Below are positions 1 through 6,052 of a stretch of 6,375 nucleotides of DNA, in pieces. The notes beneath the pieces are model-generated. The model made no database searches. It was not told the DNA's origin and worked only from the letters and a program-made list of their open reading frames with translations. The DNA comes from Thermoplasmata archaeon. GTDB taxonomy: Archaea; Thermoplasmatota; Thermoplasmata; Lutacidiplasmatales; UBA184. The first letter of the stretch is position 1. Each line of letters opens with the position of its first letter. The translations under genes and the position numbers were made by a program. The stretch is taken from NCBI GenBank assembly GCA_030039525.1, contig JASHVI010000160.1:1-6375 (forward strand). The letters run 5' to 3'.

Positions 1-1
1 G

Positions 2-415
2 CTCGGGACCGATTCGGCCGCCTCGAACAACTCGCTCAGCCTCCTCCGCGAGATGCGGCTCGCGGGGCTCGTCGCGAAGCACCACCGCTGGGACGCGACC
101 TCGCTGAGCGCGGGGGCGCTCCTCGACCTCGCGACGATCGAGGGGGCCAAGATGCTCGGGCGCCCGGACCTGGGGAGCCTCGAGGTCGGGAAGACCGCCG
201 ACTTCTCCCTGTTCCGGCTCGACCACCCGTCGATGCACCCGGCGCGACCGGAGGCGATCGTCTCGCACCTCGCCTACTCGGCCAGCGACGAGGCCGTCGA
301 CTCGGTCTACGTGGGCGGTTGGCCGGTCGTCCGCCGGCGGCAGCTCGAGCGGGCCCGCTGGGAGGAGCTCCGGACGGAGGCGGAGCGGAGCGCCGAGGCG
401 CTCTGGGCGCCGTGA
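2..415 (+). CDS. Amidohydrolase, MTA/SAH deaminase-like (C-terminal part, 5' end outside window)
   Basis: This is the last ~137 residues of a metal-dependent amidohydrolase. The frame is open from position 2 and ends at TGA 413-415, and the true start lies upstream of the window. The first residues read LGTDSAASNNSLSLLREM. This matches the conserved segment of the 5-methylthioadenosine/S-adenosylhomocysteine deaminase group, where the Asp of GTD is a metal-binding catalytic residue. It is followed by the usual C-terminal pattern: a helix with ATIEGAKMLGRPDLGSLEVG, then KTADFSLF, where the chain returns to the composite beta domain, and VDSVYVGGWPVV. Members of the family deaminate adenine-type or related ring substrates in the cytoplasm, in purine and methionine salvage. 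The exact substrate cannot be told from this fragment. The gene precedes the lysine operon in the same direction but is separated from it by a promoter-bearing gap, so it is probably a separate transcription unit. An internal ATG at 53 is not the start, because conserved sequence lies before it. Confidence 0.85.
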   Translation, partial: LGTDSAASNNSLSLLREMRLAGLVAKHHRWDATSLSAGALLDLATIEGAKMLGRPDLGSLEVGKTADFSLFRLDHPSMHPARPEAIVSHLAYSASDEAVDSVYVGGWPVVRRRQLERARWEELRTEAERSAEALWAP

Positions 416-498
416 GCCGGGCTTCCCCGAGTCTACGAAAAACGCTAACTTTCAACGAAATCAGTAGACGCTAAATACCCCCGTCTCTCGGCGGCCGC
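416..498 (+). promoter_or_regulatory. Intergenic promoter region of the lysine operon, likely leaderless
   Basis: This 83-nt gap is clearly AT-richer than anything else in the window, especially 435-477. A TATA-like element, CTAAATA at 471-477, is centred about 25 nt before the GTG start of dapA at 499. No Shine-Dalgarno-like sequence lies between them (CTCGGCGGCCGC directly before GTG). That spacing is what an archaeal promoter gives when transcription begins at or next to the start codon, that is, a leaderless mRNA. This is inferred from spacing and base composition only. No T-rich terminator for the upstream amidohydrolase gene is visible. Confidence 0.5.
431..474. repeat. Short direct and inverted repeats upstream of the dapA promoter
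   Basis: GTCTAC (431-436) and its reverse complement GTAGAC (464-469) form an interrupted inverted repeat with starts 33 nt apart, about three helical turns. Two direct repeats are interleaved with it: ACGAAA at 435-440 and 455-460, and ACGCTAA at 442-448 and 468-474. The second ACGCTAA copy overlaps the TATA-like element. The arrangement could be an operator for a dimeric regulator, but each unit is only 6-7 nt and chance is not excluded. Confidence 0.3.
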
Positions 499-1539
499 GT
501 GTCGAGGTTCCGCGGCGCCTACACCGCGCTGCTCACGCCGTTCCGCCGGCCCGGGCTCGAGGTCGACTGGGAGCGGTACGAGGCGCTGCTCCGCTTCCAG
601 GCGGAGGGAGGGATCCGCGGCGTCGTGGTCGGAGGCACGACCGCGGAGTCCCCGACGCTCTGGAACGACGAGCTCCTCCGCCTCGTCCGGCGGGCCCGCG
701 AGGCGCTCCCGTCGCGGGTGGAGACGATCGCGGCCGTCGGCCGGAACGACCACCGGGCGACCCAGGAGCTCGCGCGGGCCGCCTTCGATCTCGGGGTCCG
801 GGCCTTCATGATCGTCGACCCGGCCTACAACGCTCCGAGCTCGCTCGAGATCCGGCGCGAGCACCTCCTGCCGATCGCTGAGCGGTTCCCGGAGGTCGAC
901 TTCCTCTGGTACGCGATCCCCGCGCGCACGGGGACCTGCCTGTCGCCGGTCGACCTCGCCCTCGCGCACGCGAGCGCCCCGAACCTCGCGGGCCTGAAGG
1001 ACGCCTGCGGGGAGGAGCGGTACTCCCGGGAGGTCCGTCGGCACCTCCCGAGCCCCTTCGCGCTGCTCTCGGGGGACGACGGGCGGGCGATCGCGATGAT
1101 CCGGGACCCGCTGATCCGGGCCGACGGCGTCGTGTCGGTCGCCTCGAACCTCGCGCCGCGGCCGATCGCCGAGGCGGTCGAGGCCGCGCTGGCCGGCGAC
1201 GGGGCCGGCGCCCCGCGGAGCGCCCGGATCCTTGAGGCCCTCGGCGCTTTCGTCTCGTTCCAGAGCGAGGAGAGCTCGCCGCTCGGCCCGGTGGTCGTCA
1301 AGGCCCGCAATCCGGTACCGATCAAGGCCTCCTTCGCCCTGCTCGGCGCCGACGTCGGGGGGTGCCGTCCCCCGCTCGGCCGACTGGCGCCGGGCGCCTT
1401 CGGCCGGCTCGAGCGGGGGCTGCGGGAGCTGGACGGCGAGGACCGGGTCCTCTCGGGACCCCTTCAGGATCACTTCGGCACGGCGTCGGGGGCGGGGCCG
1501 GTCCGCGCGCAGGAGCTCTGGAGCTACGCCGCGTACTGA
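499..1539 (+). CDS. dapA: 4-hydroxy-tetrahydrodipicolinate synthase (DapA)
   Basis: DapA condenses pyruvate with aspartate semialdehyde in the cytoplasm, the first committed step of the DAP/lysine route. The 346-residue product is a class I aldolase-type TIM barrel. Residues 5-15 (RGAYTALLTPF) match the family N-terminus, which supports the GTG start at 499. VVGGTTAESPTL carries Thr47/Thr48 of the catalytic triad region. DPAYN supplies Tyr110, the tyrosine contributed across the dimer. WYAIPARTG holds Tyr138 and Arg143. LAGLKDA carries Lys167, the Schiff-base lysine. GVVSVASN (210-217) and NPVPIKASFALLG (271-283) are further family motifs. The usual fold ends near residue 312, so about 34 extra residues (EDRVLSGPLQ to YAAY) form a C-terminal extension. 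Its codons keep G or C in the third position almost throughout, so it looks truly coding. It is the first gene of the operon, directly behind the promoter. Confidence 0.9.
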   Translation: MSRFRGAYTALLTPFRRPGLEVDWERYEALLRFQAEGGIRGVVVGGTTAESPTLWNDELLRLVRRAREALPSRVETIAAVGRNDHRATQELARAAFDLGVRAFMIVDPAYNAPSSLEIRREHLLPIAERFPEVDFLWYAIPARTGTCLSPVDLALAHASAPNLAGLKDACGEERYSREVRRHLPSPFALLSGDDGRAIAMIRDPLIRADGVVSVASNLAPRPIAEAVEAALAGDGAGAPRSARILEALGAFVSFQSEESSPLGPVVVKARNPVPIKASFALLGADVGGCRPPLGRLAPGAFGRLERGLRELDGEDRVLSGPLQDHFGTASGAGPVRAQELWSYAAY

Positions 1540-1540
1540 G

Positions 1541-2368
1541 GGACGCGGCGCGGCGGCCCGGAGCGCGCGGGCCCGCCCGGCCGGTCCGGGCCGCCTCGTC
1601 CTCTCCGGGGCCGGAGGCAGGCTCGGGCGCGCGGTGGCCGCTGCCGCCGTGGCCCGGGGCTGGACGATCTCGGGGGCCGTGGGGGGAACGCGGAGCCGGA
1701 CCGGCTCGCCGACGCTGCACTCGCTCGGGGTCGCGGGGTGCGAGACCGTCGTCGACGCCCCGGCGTCGCTCCCGGGCCTGCTCGAGCGGGCCGACGTCTA
1801 CGTCGGCGCCGCGACCGCCGGCGGCGAGCGGGCCAACCTCGAGTGCGCGGCCCGCGCGGGGGTCCCGGCAGTCGTCGCAACGACCGGCTTCGGCTCCGCG
1901 GACCGGACCTGGCTCGACTCGGTCGCGCGGCGGATCCCGCTCGTGCTCGACCCCAACTTCTCGCTCGGGATGGCCTGGATCCAGCGACGCCTCGGGAGCC
2001 ACTCCGACCTGCCCCCCGGCTTCGACCTCGCGCTCGTGGAGGCCCACCGGAGGGGCAAGCTCGACCGCCCCTCGGGCACCGCCGCCCGATGGGCGGAGCT
2101 CATCTCGGCGGCGACCCCTTCGACCCCCGGGGAGGCGGCGCCCGTGGAGATCTCGAGCGTCCGCGTCGGGGAGCTCCCGGGCGTCCACACGCTCTGGGTC
2201 GCCGGACCGCACGAGCTGGTCCGCATCGAGCACATCGCGTTCGACCGCACGGCCTTCGCGGAGGGGATCCTCTGGGCCGCCGGCCGGCTCGCCGGGGCGG
2301 ACCCGCCGCTGGCCGCGGGAAGGTACCGGCTCGCGGACCTGCTGGCCCCCGGGAAGGGTGCCCCGTGA
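1541..2368 (+). CDS. dapB: 4-hydroxy-tetrahydrodipicolinate reductase (DapB), start codon not identifiable
   Basis: DapB reduces the DapA product with NAD(P)H to tetrahydrodipicolinate. The frame encodes a nucleotide-binding start, RLVLSGAGGRLGRAV (GxxGxxG, from 1592). It continues through VVATTGFG and LDPNFSLGM to the substrate-binding segment EAHRRGKLDRPSGTA (2039-2083). That segment keeps the catalytic His (codon 2045), Lys (2057) and PSGT, but the second His of the common HH pair is Arg. SVRVGELPGVHTLWV and ELVRIEHIAFDRTAFAEGILWAAGRL complete the C-terminal domain. From 1592 there are 258 residues, the usual size. There is no ATG, GTG or TTG in this frame from the TTG at 1232, deep inside dapA, until a GTG at 1634, which lies after the nucleotide motif. 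The start given here is simply the first in-frame codon after the dapA stop. A missing base upstream, or a CTG start at 1536, are possible explanations. It ends in a 4-nt overlap with the kinase gene. Confidence 0.82.
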   Translation, partial: GRGAAARSARARPAGPGRLVLSGAGGRLGRAVAAAAVARGWTISGAVGGTRSRTGSPTLHSLGVAGCETVVDAPASLPGLLERADVYVGAATAGGERANLECAARAGVPAVVATTGFGSADRTWLDSVARRIPLVLDPNFSLGMAWIQRRLGSHSDLPPGFDLALVEAHRRGKLDRPSGTAARWAELISAATPSTPGEAAPVEISSVRVGELPGVHTLWVAGPHELVRIEHIAFDRTAFAEGILWAAGRLAGADPPLAAGRYRLADLLAPGKGAP

Positions 2369-3492
2369 CCGTCGAGGAGGTCCGCGTCGTCAAGTTCGGC
2401 GGGAGCACGACGGGCACCGGGGCGCGGATCGGCGCCGCCGCCCGCCGCCTCATCGACTCTCCGGCCGGCTCGATCCTCGCCGTGGCGAGCGCGCCGGGCG
2501 ACTCGACCGACGAGACGCTGAGGGTCCTCTCCGACGGCGGCGTTCCGCCGGAGGACCCCCGCGCCCTCGGCCCGCTCTGGAGGGCCGAGCAGGTCGGCGC
2601 GGAGCTCCTCGCGTCGGCCCTCCGGGCCCGCGGCGAGGAGGTGCGCCTCCTCCAGCCGGAGGGCCCCGACTGGCCGATCGTGCTCCGCTCGGCGAGCTTC
2701 GGCGCCTCCGTCGACCTCCCCGAGACCCGCCTCCGGTTCCGACGCCTCTGGTCGAAGCCCCGGCGTCCCCGGATCACGGTGATGCCGGGCTTCATCGGCA
2801 TCGACCGGGACGGTCGTCCCGGAACGCTCGCCCGGGGCGGCGGCGACACCACGGCCGTCGTCGCGGCCCGGTGCCTCGGCGCTCCGGAGGTCCTCCTCGT
2901 GAAGGACGTTCCGGGGGTCCTCCCCGCGGACCCGCGCATCGTGCCCGGTCGGCGGCCGCTCGAGGCGATCTCGGCGGAGGAGCTCGAGGTGCTCTGCCTC
3001 GGAGGGGCGCCGGTCGTGGCCGTCGAGTCGCTGCGCTTCCTGACCCGGGACCTCACGATCCGGGTCGTCGGGCTCGACGAGCCGTGGGGTCCGGTGAGCG
3101 GGACGCTGGTCCGTCGCTCGGGGGTTCCGCGAGAGGGTCGTGGCTTCGCTCGAGGAGCCGGAGAACCCGCGCCCCATCCGCGCTATCCGGCCTCCCGGAG
3201 CGGGCCCTGGACCCTGGTGACCGCGCTTCCCACGCTGCGGCCCGACTCGCCGGGAGCCAACGGGGGTCCGCCGTCGCTAAGGGCCGACTCCTGGGTGACG
3301 GACGTGGGGCGGGCGGACGAGCTGGTCCGGCACCTCCTCACGACCGGGGAGTACCGGGCCGTGGCCTCGCGGCCCTTCCACGCCGAGGCCCCGTCAGTCC
3401 GTCCGAGCGTGCCGGGTACGGGACCCGCCGAGCCGACCGCCCCGAGCCCCTCGCGTCGGCGCCGCATCGCGCCCCCGGCGGCGGTCCGGTGA
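2365..3492 (+). CDS. lysC: Aspartate kinase, short form with reduced or degenerate ACT region and a local frame anomaly
   Basis: Aspartate kinase makes beta-aspartyl phosphate from aspartate and ATP. The catalytic domain covers residues 1-249. VVKFGGST (8-15) holds the phosphate-binding Lys10. VASAPGDSTDE (40-50), RAEQVGAELLASAL (with Glu75 in the aspartate-binding helix), GFIGIDRDG and ARGGGDTTA (156-164) follow. The last is a variant of the usual GRGGSD. LVKDVPGVLPADPRIVP (178-194) and VSGTLV close the domain. The start is GTG within a GTGA overlap with the dapB stop. After the kinase domain, residues 253-274 look non-coding in this frame, while the +1 frame looks coding (see the separate entry). 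The segment WTLVTALPTL to about 337 may be one reduced ACT regulatory domain in place of the usual two, and a Pro/Arg-rich tail ends the protein. Feedback control by lysine may therefore be weak or altered, which is inference. The gene overlaps lysA by GTGA. Confidence 0.82.
   Translation: MTVEEVRVVKFGGSTTGTGARIGAAARRLIDSPAGSILAVASAPGDSTDETLRVLSDGGVPPEDPRALGPLWRAEQVGAELLASALRARGEEVRLLQPEGPDWPIVLRSASFGASVDLPETRLRFRRLWSKPRRPRITVMPGFIGIDRDGRPGTLARGGGDTTAVVAARCLGAPEVLLVKDVPGVLPADPRIVPGRRPLEAISAEELEVLCLGGAPVVAVESLRFLTRDLTIRVVGLDEPWGPVSGTLVRRSGVPREGRGFARGAGEPAPHPRYPASRSGPWTLVTALPTLRPDSPGANGGPPSLRADSWVTDVGRADELVRHLLTTGEYRAVASRPFHAEAPSVRPSVPGTGPAEPTAPSPSRRRRIAPPAAVR
3120..3192 (+). other. Local reading-frame switch inside the aspartate kinase gene
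   Basis: In the annotated frame, 11 of the 22 codons from 3124 to 3189 end in A or T, against nearly none in the surrounding genes. In the +1 frame, only 2 of 23 codons from 3122 to 3190 do, and they encode GFRERVVASLEEPENP followed by RPIRAIR. This resembles the linker and the start of an aspartate-kinase ACT region. The annotated frame again becomes G/C-ending from 3190 (gcc tcc cgg agc ggg). The switch in coincides with a run of five G (3120-3124). The switch back lies near CCGGCCTCC (3187-3195). One extra base at the first site and one missing base at the second would give a continuous, normal-looking protein. Whether these are sequence errors or real compensating indels cannot be told here. 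Confidence 0.7.
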
Positions 3493-4784
3493 CCGGACCG
3501 AGCGCGGGCCCGCCGCTTCCGGAGCCGTTCGGACGGGACTCGGCCGGCCTCGCCGTCGACGGTCGACCGCTCGCCGAGCTCGCCGAACGGTTCGGGACCC
3601 CGCTCTACGTCACCGCCGGCGCGAGGATCCGGGCCTCGGCGCGCCGGGTCCGGGCCGCCTTCGCGCCGGTCTGGCCGGGATACCAGCTCCTCTACGCGGT
3701 CAAGGCGAACAACAACCCGGCGGTCGTCCGGATCCTGCGTGAGGAGGGGTGCGGAGCGGACTGCTCCTCGCCGGACGAGATCCGGATCGCGCGGAGGGCC
3801 GGCGTGCCGCGCGACCGGATGCTCTACACGGCCGCCTACCCCTCGGAGGCCGAGCTCGCGTTCGCGGTCGACTCGGGCGTCGCCGTCAACCTCGACGACC
3901 CGGGCCTGCTCCCTCGCCTCCTCCGGCTCGGACGTCCCCGTGCTCTCTCGTTCCGGCTGAACCCGGGGCCGACGGCCGCCGGGCGCGAGGGGCTCCGGTT
4001 CTCCGGACGGCGCTCGAAGTTCGGCAGCCCGCTCGAGCGGGCCCTCGAGGGCTACCGGGCCGCCCGACGGGCCGGGATCGACCGGTTCGGGGCCCACACG
4101 ATGCCGGGCTCGAACGTCCTGGCGCCGGGCCACTTCGCGTTCGTGGGGCGGTTCCTCGGCGGCGCGGCCCGGCGCATCGAAGCGGCGACCTCGGTGCCGA
4201 TCGAGTTCGTCGACGCCGGCGGCGGCTTCGGGGTCCCCTACGCCCCGGGCGAGCGTCCCCTGGACGTCGGATCGGTGGCCCGCCTCCTCTCGGAGGGGTT
4301 CCGCTCGGTCCGTCCGGGACCCCCGCGGCCGACGCTGATGAACGAGCTCGGCCGGTACCTGGTCTGCGACAGCACGGTGCTGCTCACCCGGGCGACGCAC
4401 GTCAAGGGGACCTCCCCGACGTGGGTCGGCGTCGATGCGGGGATGCACACGCTCCTGCGCCCGGCCCTCTACGGGGCCTACCACGAGATCTACCCGGTCG
4501 CGCCCCGGGGCGGGGCCCGCCGGGAGGTGAACCTCGTGGGGCCCGTCTGCGAGGACACCGATGTCGTCGCCCGCGCCCGGCGGCTCCCGCCGCTCCGGGA
4601 GGGAGACCTCCTCGCGATCGGCAACGCGGGGGCGTACGGGTTCTCGATGGCCAGTCAGTACAACACCCGACCCCGACCCGCCGAGGTGCTGGTCGAGGGC
4701 GGAGCGGCTCGCCTGATCCGTCGGCGCGAGACCATCGACGACCTCCTGCGGAACACCCAGCGCCTCGCCTCGGCCACCGCATGA
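3489..4784 (+). CDS. lysA: Diaminopimelate decarboxylase (LysA), divergent
   Basis: LysA is the PLP enzyme that decarboxylates meso-DAP to lysine. The 431-residue product has the fold-type III (alanine racemase-like) barrel and a C-terminal beta domain. ELAERFGTPLYV (30-41) opens the conserved region. YAVKANNNPAVV contains the PLP lysine, Lys72. DCSSPDEI (91-98) and VDAGGGFGVPY (241-251) match the family, the latter being the phosphate-binding glycine loop. NELGRYLV (285-292) replaces the usual EPGR but keeps Arg289. GPVCEDTDVVA has Cys354 and Glu355, in place of the typical CESGD. GNAGAYGFSMASQYNTRPRPAEVLV supplies Tyr383. The HxHIGS motif appears instead as HTMPGSNV (203-210). The GTG start lies in a GTGA overlap with the kinase stop and leaves about 25 residues before the conserved region. 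The departures could mark an ancient archaeal subfamily, and a related decarboxylase is possible, but the operon argues strongly for DAP. Confidence 0.88.
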   Translation: MTGPSAGPPLPEPFGRDSAGLAVDGRPLAELAERFGTPLYVTAGARIRASARRVRAAFAPVWPGYQLLYAVKANNNPAVVRILREEGCGADCSSPDEIRIARRAGVPRDRMLYTAAYPSEAELAFAVDSGVAVNLDDPGLLPRLLRLGRPRALSFRLNPGPTAAGREGLRFSGRRSKFGSPLERALEGYRAARRAGIDRFGAHTMPGSNVLAPGHFAFVGRFLGGAARRIEAATSVPIEFVDAGGGFGVPYAPGERPLDVGSVARLLSEGFRSVRPGPPRPTLMNELGRYLVCDSTVLLTRATHVKGTSPTWVGVDAGMHTLLRPALYGAYHEIYPVAPRGGARREVNLVGPVCEDTDVVARARRLPPLREGDLLAIGNAGAYGFSMASQYNTRPRPAEVLVEGGAARLIRRRETIDDLLRNTQRLASATA

Positions 4785-6052
4785 GCCGGCCCGGCCCCGT
4801 CCTGCCGGTCCGCGAGTCGGCGGCCCTCGCGGGGCTGCCCCGCTACCCGTTCGTCGCCCTCGAGGCGCGGATCGCCGAGCGACGACGTGCGGGGCTCCCG
4901 GTCCTCAACTTCGGCATCGGCGACCCCGACCTCGGCCCCGCTCCGGCCCTCCGGGAAGCGGCCCGCCGCGCGGTCCTCTCCGACGAGACGCACCGGTACT
5001 CCACCAGCGCGGGGGAGCCGGAGCTCCGCGAGGCGATCGCCCGCTGGGTCCGGGTCCGGTTCGGGGTCTCGCTCGACCCGGCCGAGGAGGTCGTCGTCCT
5101 CTCCGGGAGCAAGGAGGGGCTTGCGCAGTTCCCTCGGGCGATCCTGGACGCCGGCTCCCGGGTCCTCGTTCCCGACCCCGGCTATCCGGTGTACCGGGCG
5201 GCGGCGGTGCTCGCGGGCACCCGGCCCGTCACGCTCCCCCTGATCGAGCGGGAGGATTGGAGGCCGGATTGGGAGGCGGCGCCGGCGGCCGCGCGGCTCT
5301 GCTACCTCAACTACCCGAACAATCCGACCGGAGCGGTCCTCGGCGTCGACGGGCTCCGCGAGGCCGCGGAGCGGGCCCGGGACGGACGGTTCCTGGTCGC
5401 CTACGACAACGCCTACTCGGAGGTGACCTTCGGAGGGTTCCGGGCCCCCTCGCTGCTGGAGGTACCGGGCGGCCGCGAGGTCGGCGTCGAGTTCCACTCG
5501 TTCTCGAAGACCTTCGGCGTGCCGGGCTGGCGGCTCGGCTTCGCCATCGGGAACGCGGAGGCGCTGCGCGCGCTCGTGAAGCTGAAGTCCCAGGGGGACT
5601 CGGGCGTCTCCCTCCCGATGCAGCGCGCCGCGATCGAGGCGCTCGGCTGGTACCAGGGCGCGGAGCGCCCGCGAACGGTGGAGGCCTCGGTCCGCGAGTA
5701 TGGGGAGCGGCTCCGCCGCCTCGTCGACGGGCTCACCGGCCTCGGGATGTCGGCGACCCTCCCCGGCGGAGGGCTCTACCTGTGGCAGCGCGCCCCGGGG
5801 GGTTCCGGGGAGGGCTTCGCGACCCGGCTCCTGGCGGAGCACGGCATCGTCGTCGCGCCCGGAGGCGGCTTCGGCGATGCGGGCCGTGCCTACGTGCGCT
5901 GGTCGGTCACGCGCCCGAGCGACGAGATCGATCGCGCGATCTCGCTGATGGCCTCGGGGGCGGGGACCCCGGGACCGGCCCGCTCCGGGGCGAGGGCGCG
6001 GACGGCGGCGCCGAGGCGGGCGGCGTCGGCTCCTCTCCGACGTACCGGGTGA
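4781..6052 (+). CDS. dapL: LL-diaminopimelate aminotransferase (DapL-type), PLP class I/II
   Basis: DapL converts tetrahydrodipicolinate directly to LL-DAP with glutamate as amino donor, bypassing the succinyl or acetyl intermediates. The 423-residue product is a fold-type I aminotransferase. LPRYPFVALEARIAE (19-33) and LNFGIGDPDLGP (42-53) form the N-terminal arm. HRYSTSAGEPELREAIARW follows, then SGSKEG (108-113) for PLP phosphate contact. VPDPGYPVYRA and LNYPNNPTGA (Asn181) come next. YDNAYSEVTFGG (Asp209, Tyr212) precedes EFHSFSKTFGVPGWRLGF, with the PLP lysine Lys243 and Arg251. YVRWSVT carries Arg373, the likely carboxylate-binding arginine. The ATG start is in an ATGA overlap with the lysA stop. 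Beyond residue ~391 the protein ends in a low-complexity Ala/Arg/Pro/Gly tail of about 32 residues, encoded where the convergent regulator gene overlaps. No dapD, dapE or N-acyl enzymes are nearby, which favours DapL over succinyl-DAP aminotransferase (DapC), the main alternative. Confidence 0.8.
   Translation: MSRPGPVLPVRESAALAGLPRYPFVALEARIAERRRAGLPVLNFGIGDPDLGPAPALREAARRAVLSDETHRYSTSAGEPELREAIARWVRVRFGVSLDPAEEVVVLSGSKEGLAQFPRAILDAGSRVLVPDPGYPVYRAAAVLAGTRPVTLPLIEREDWRPDWEAAPAAARLCYLNYPNNPTGAVLGVDGLREAAERARDGRFLVAYDNAYSEVTFGGFRAPSLLEVPGGREVGVEFHSFSKTFGVPGWRLGFAIGNAEALRALVKLKSQGDSGVSLPMQRAAIEALGWYQGAERPRTVEASVREYGERLRRLVDGLTGLGMSATLPGGGLYLWQRAPGGSGEGFATRLLAEHGIVVAPGGGFGDAGRAYVRWSVTRPSDEIDRAISLMASGAGTPGPARSGARARTAAPRRAASAPLRRTG

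Noticed and set aside
445..1473. 342-residue open frame on the - strand opposite dapA
   Set aside because: It is antisense to a clearly conserved DapA and is rich in Arg, Glu, Pro and Gly without any recognisable motif. Long antisense frames are expected at this G+C content.
1511..1600. Programmed frameshift fusing DapA to DapB
   Set aside because: I see no convincing slippery sequence or stem-loop at the dapA stop. A missing base or an unusual start codon is simpler.
1362..3488. Very long upstream extension of the lysA frame (giving over 1100 residues)
   Set aside because: The extension runs through dapB and the kinase gene and consists of Arg/Pro/Gly/Ser-rich sequence. The GTG at 3489 in the GTGA overlap gives a normal LysA length.
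3217..3492. Separate small gene of about 91 residues between the kinase and lysA, starting at GTG in a GTGA context
   Set aside because: It only arises if one, but not both, of the suspected indels is corrected. Third-position bias shows the kinase frame already resumes at 3190, before this GTG, so a continuous kinase C-terminus is more likely. It is mentioned in the frame-switch finding as the alternative.
3183..4484. 433-residue open frame on the - strand opposite the end of the kinase gene and most of lysA
   Set aside because: It is a shadow of LysA, which has full family motifs on the + strand. The antisense product is low-complexity with no domain.
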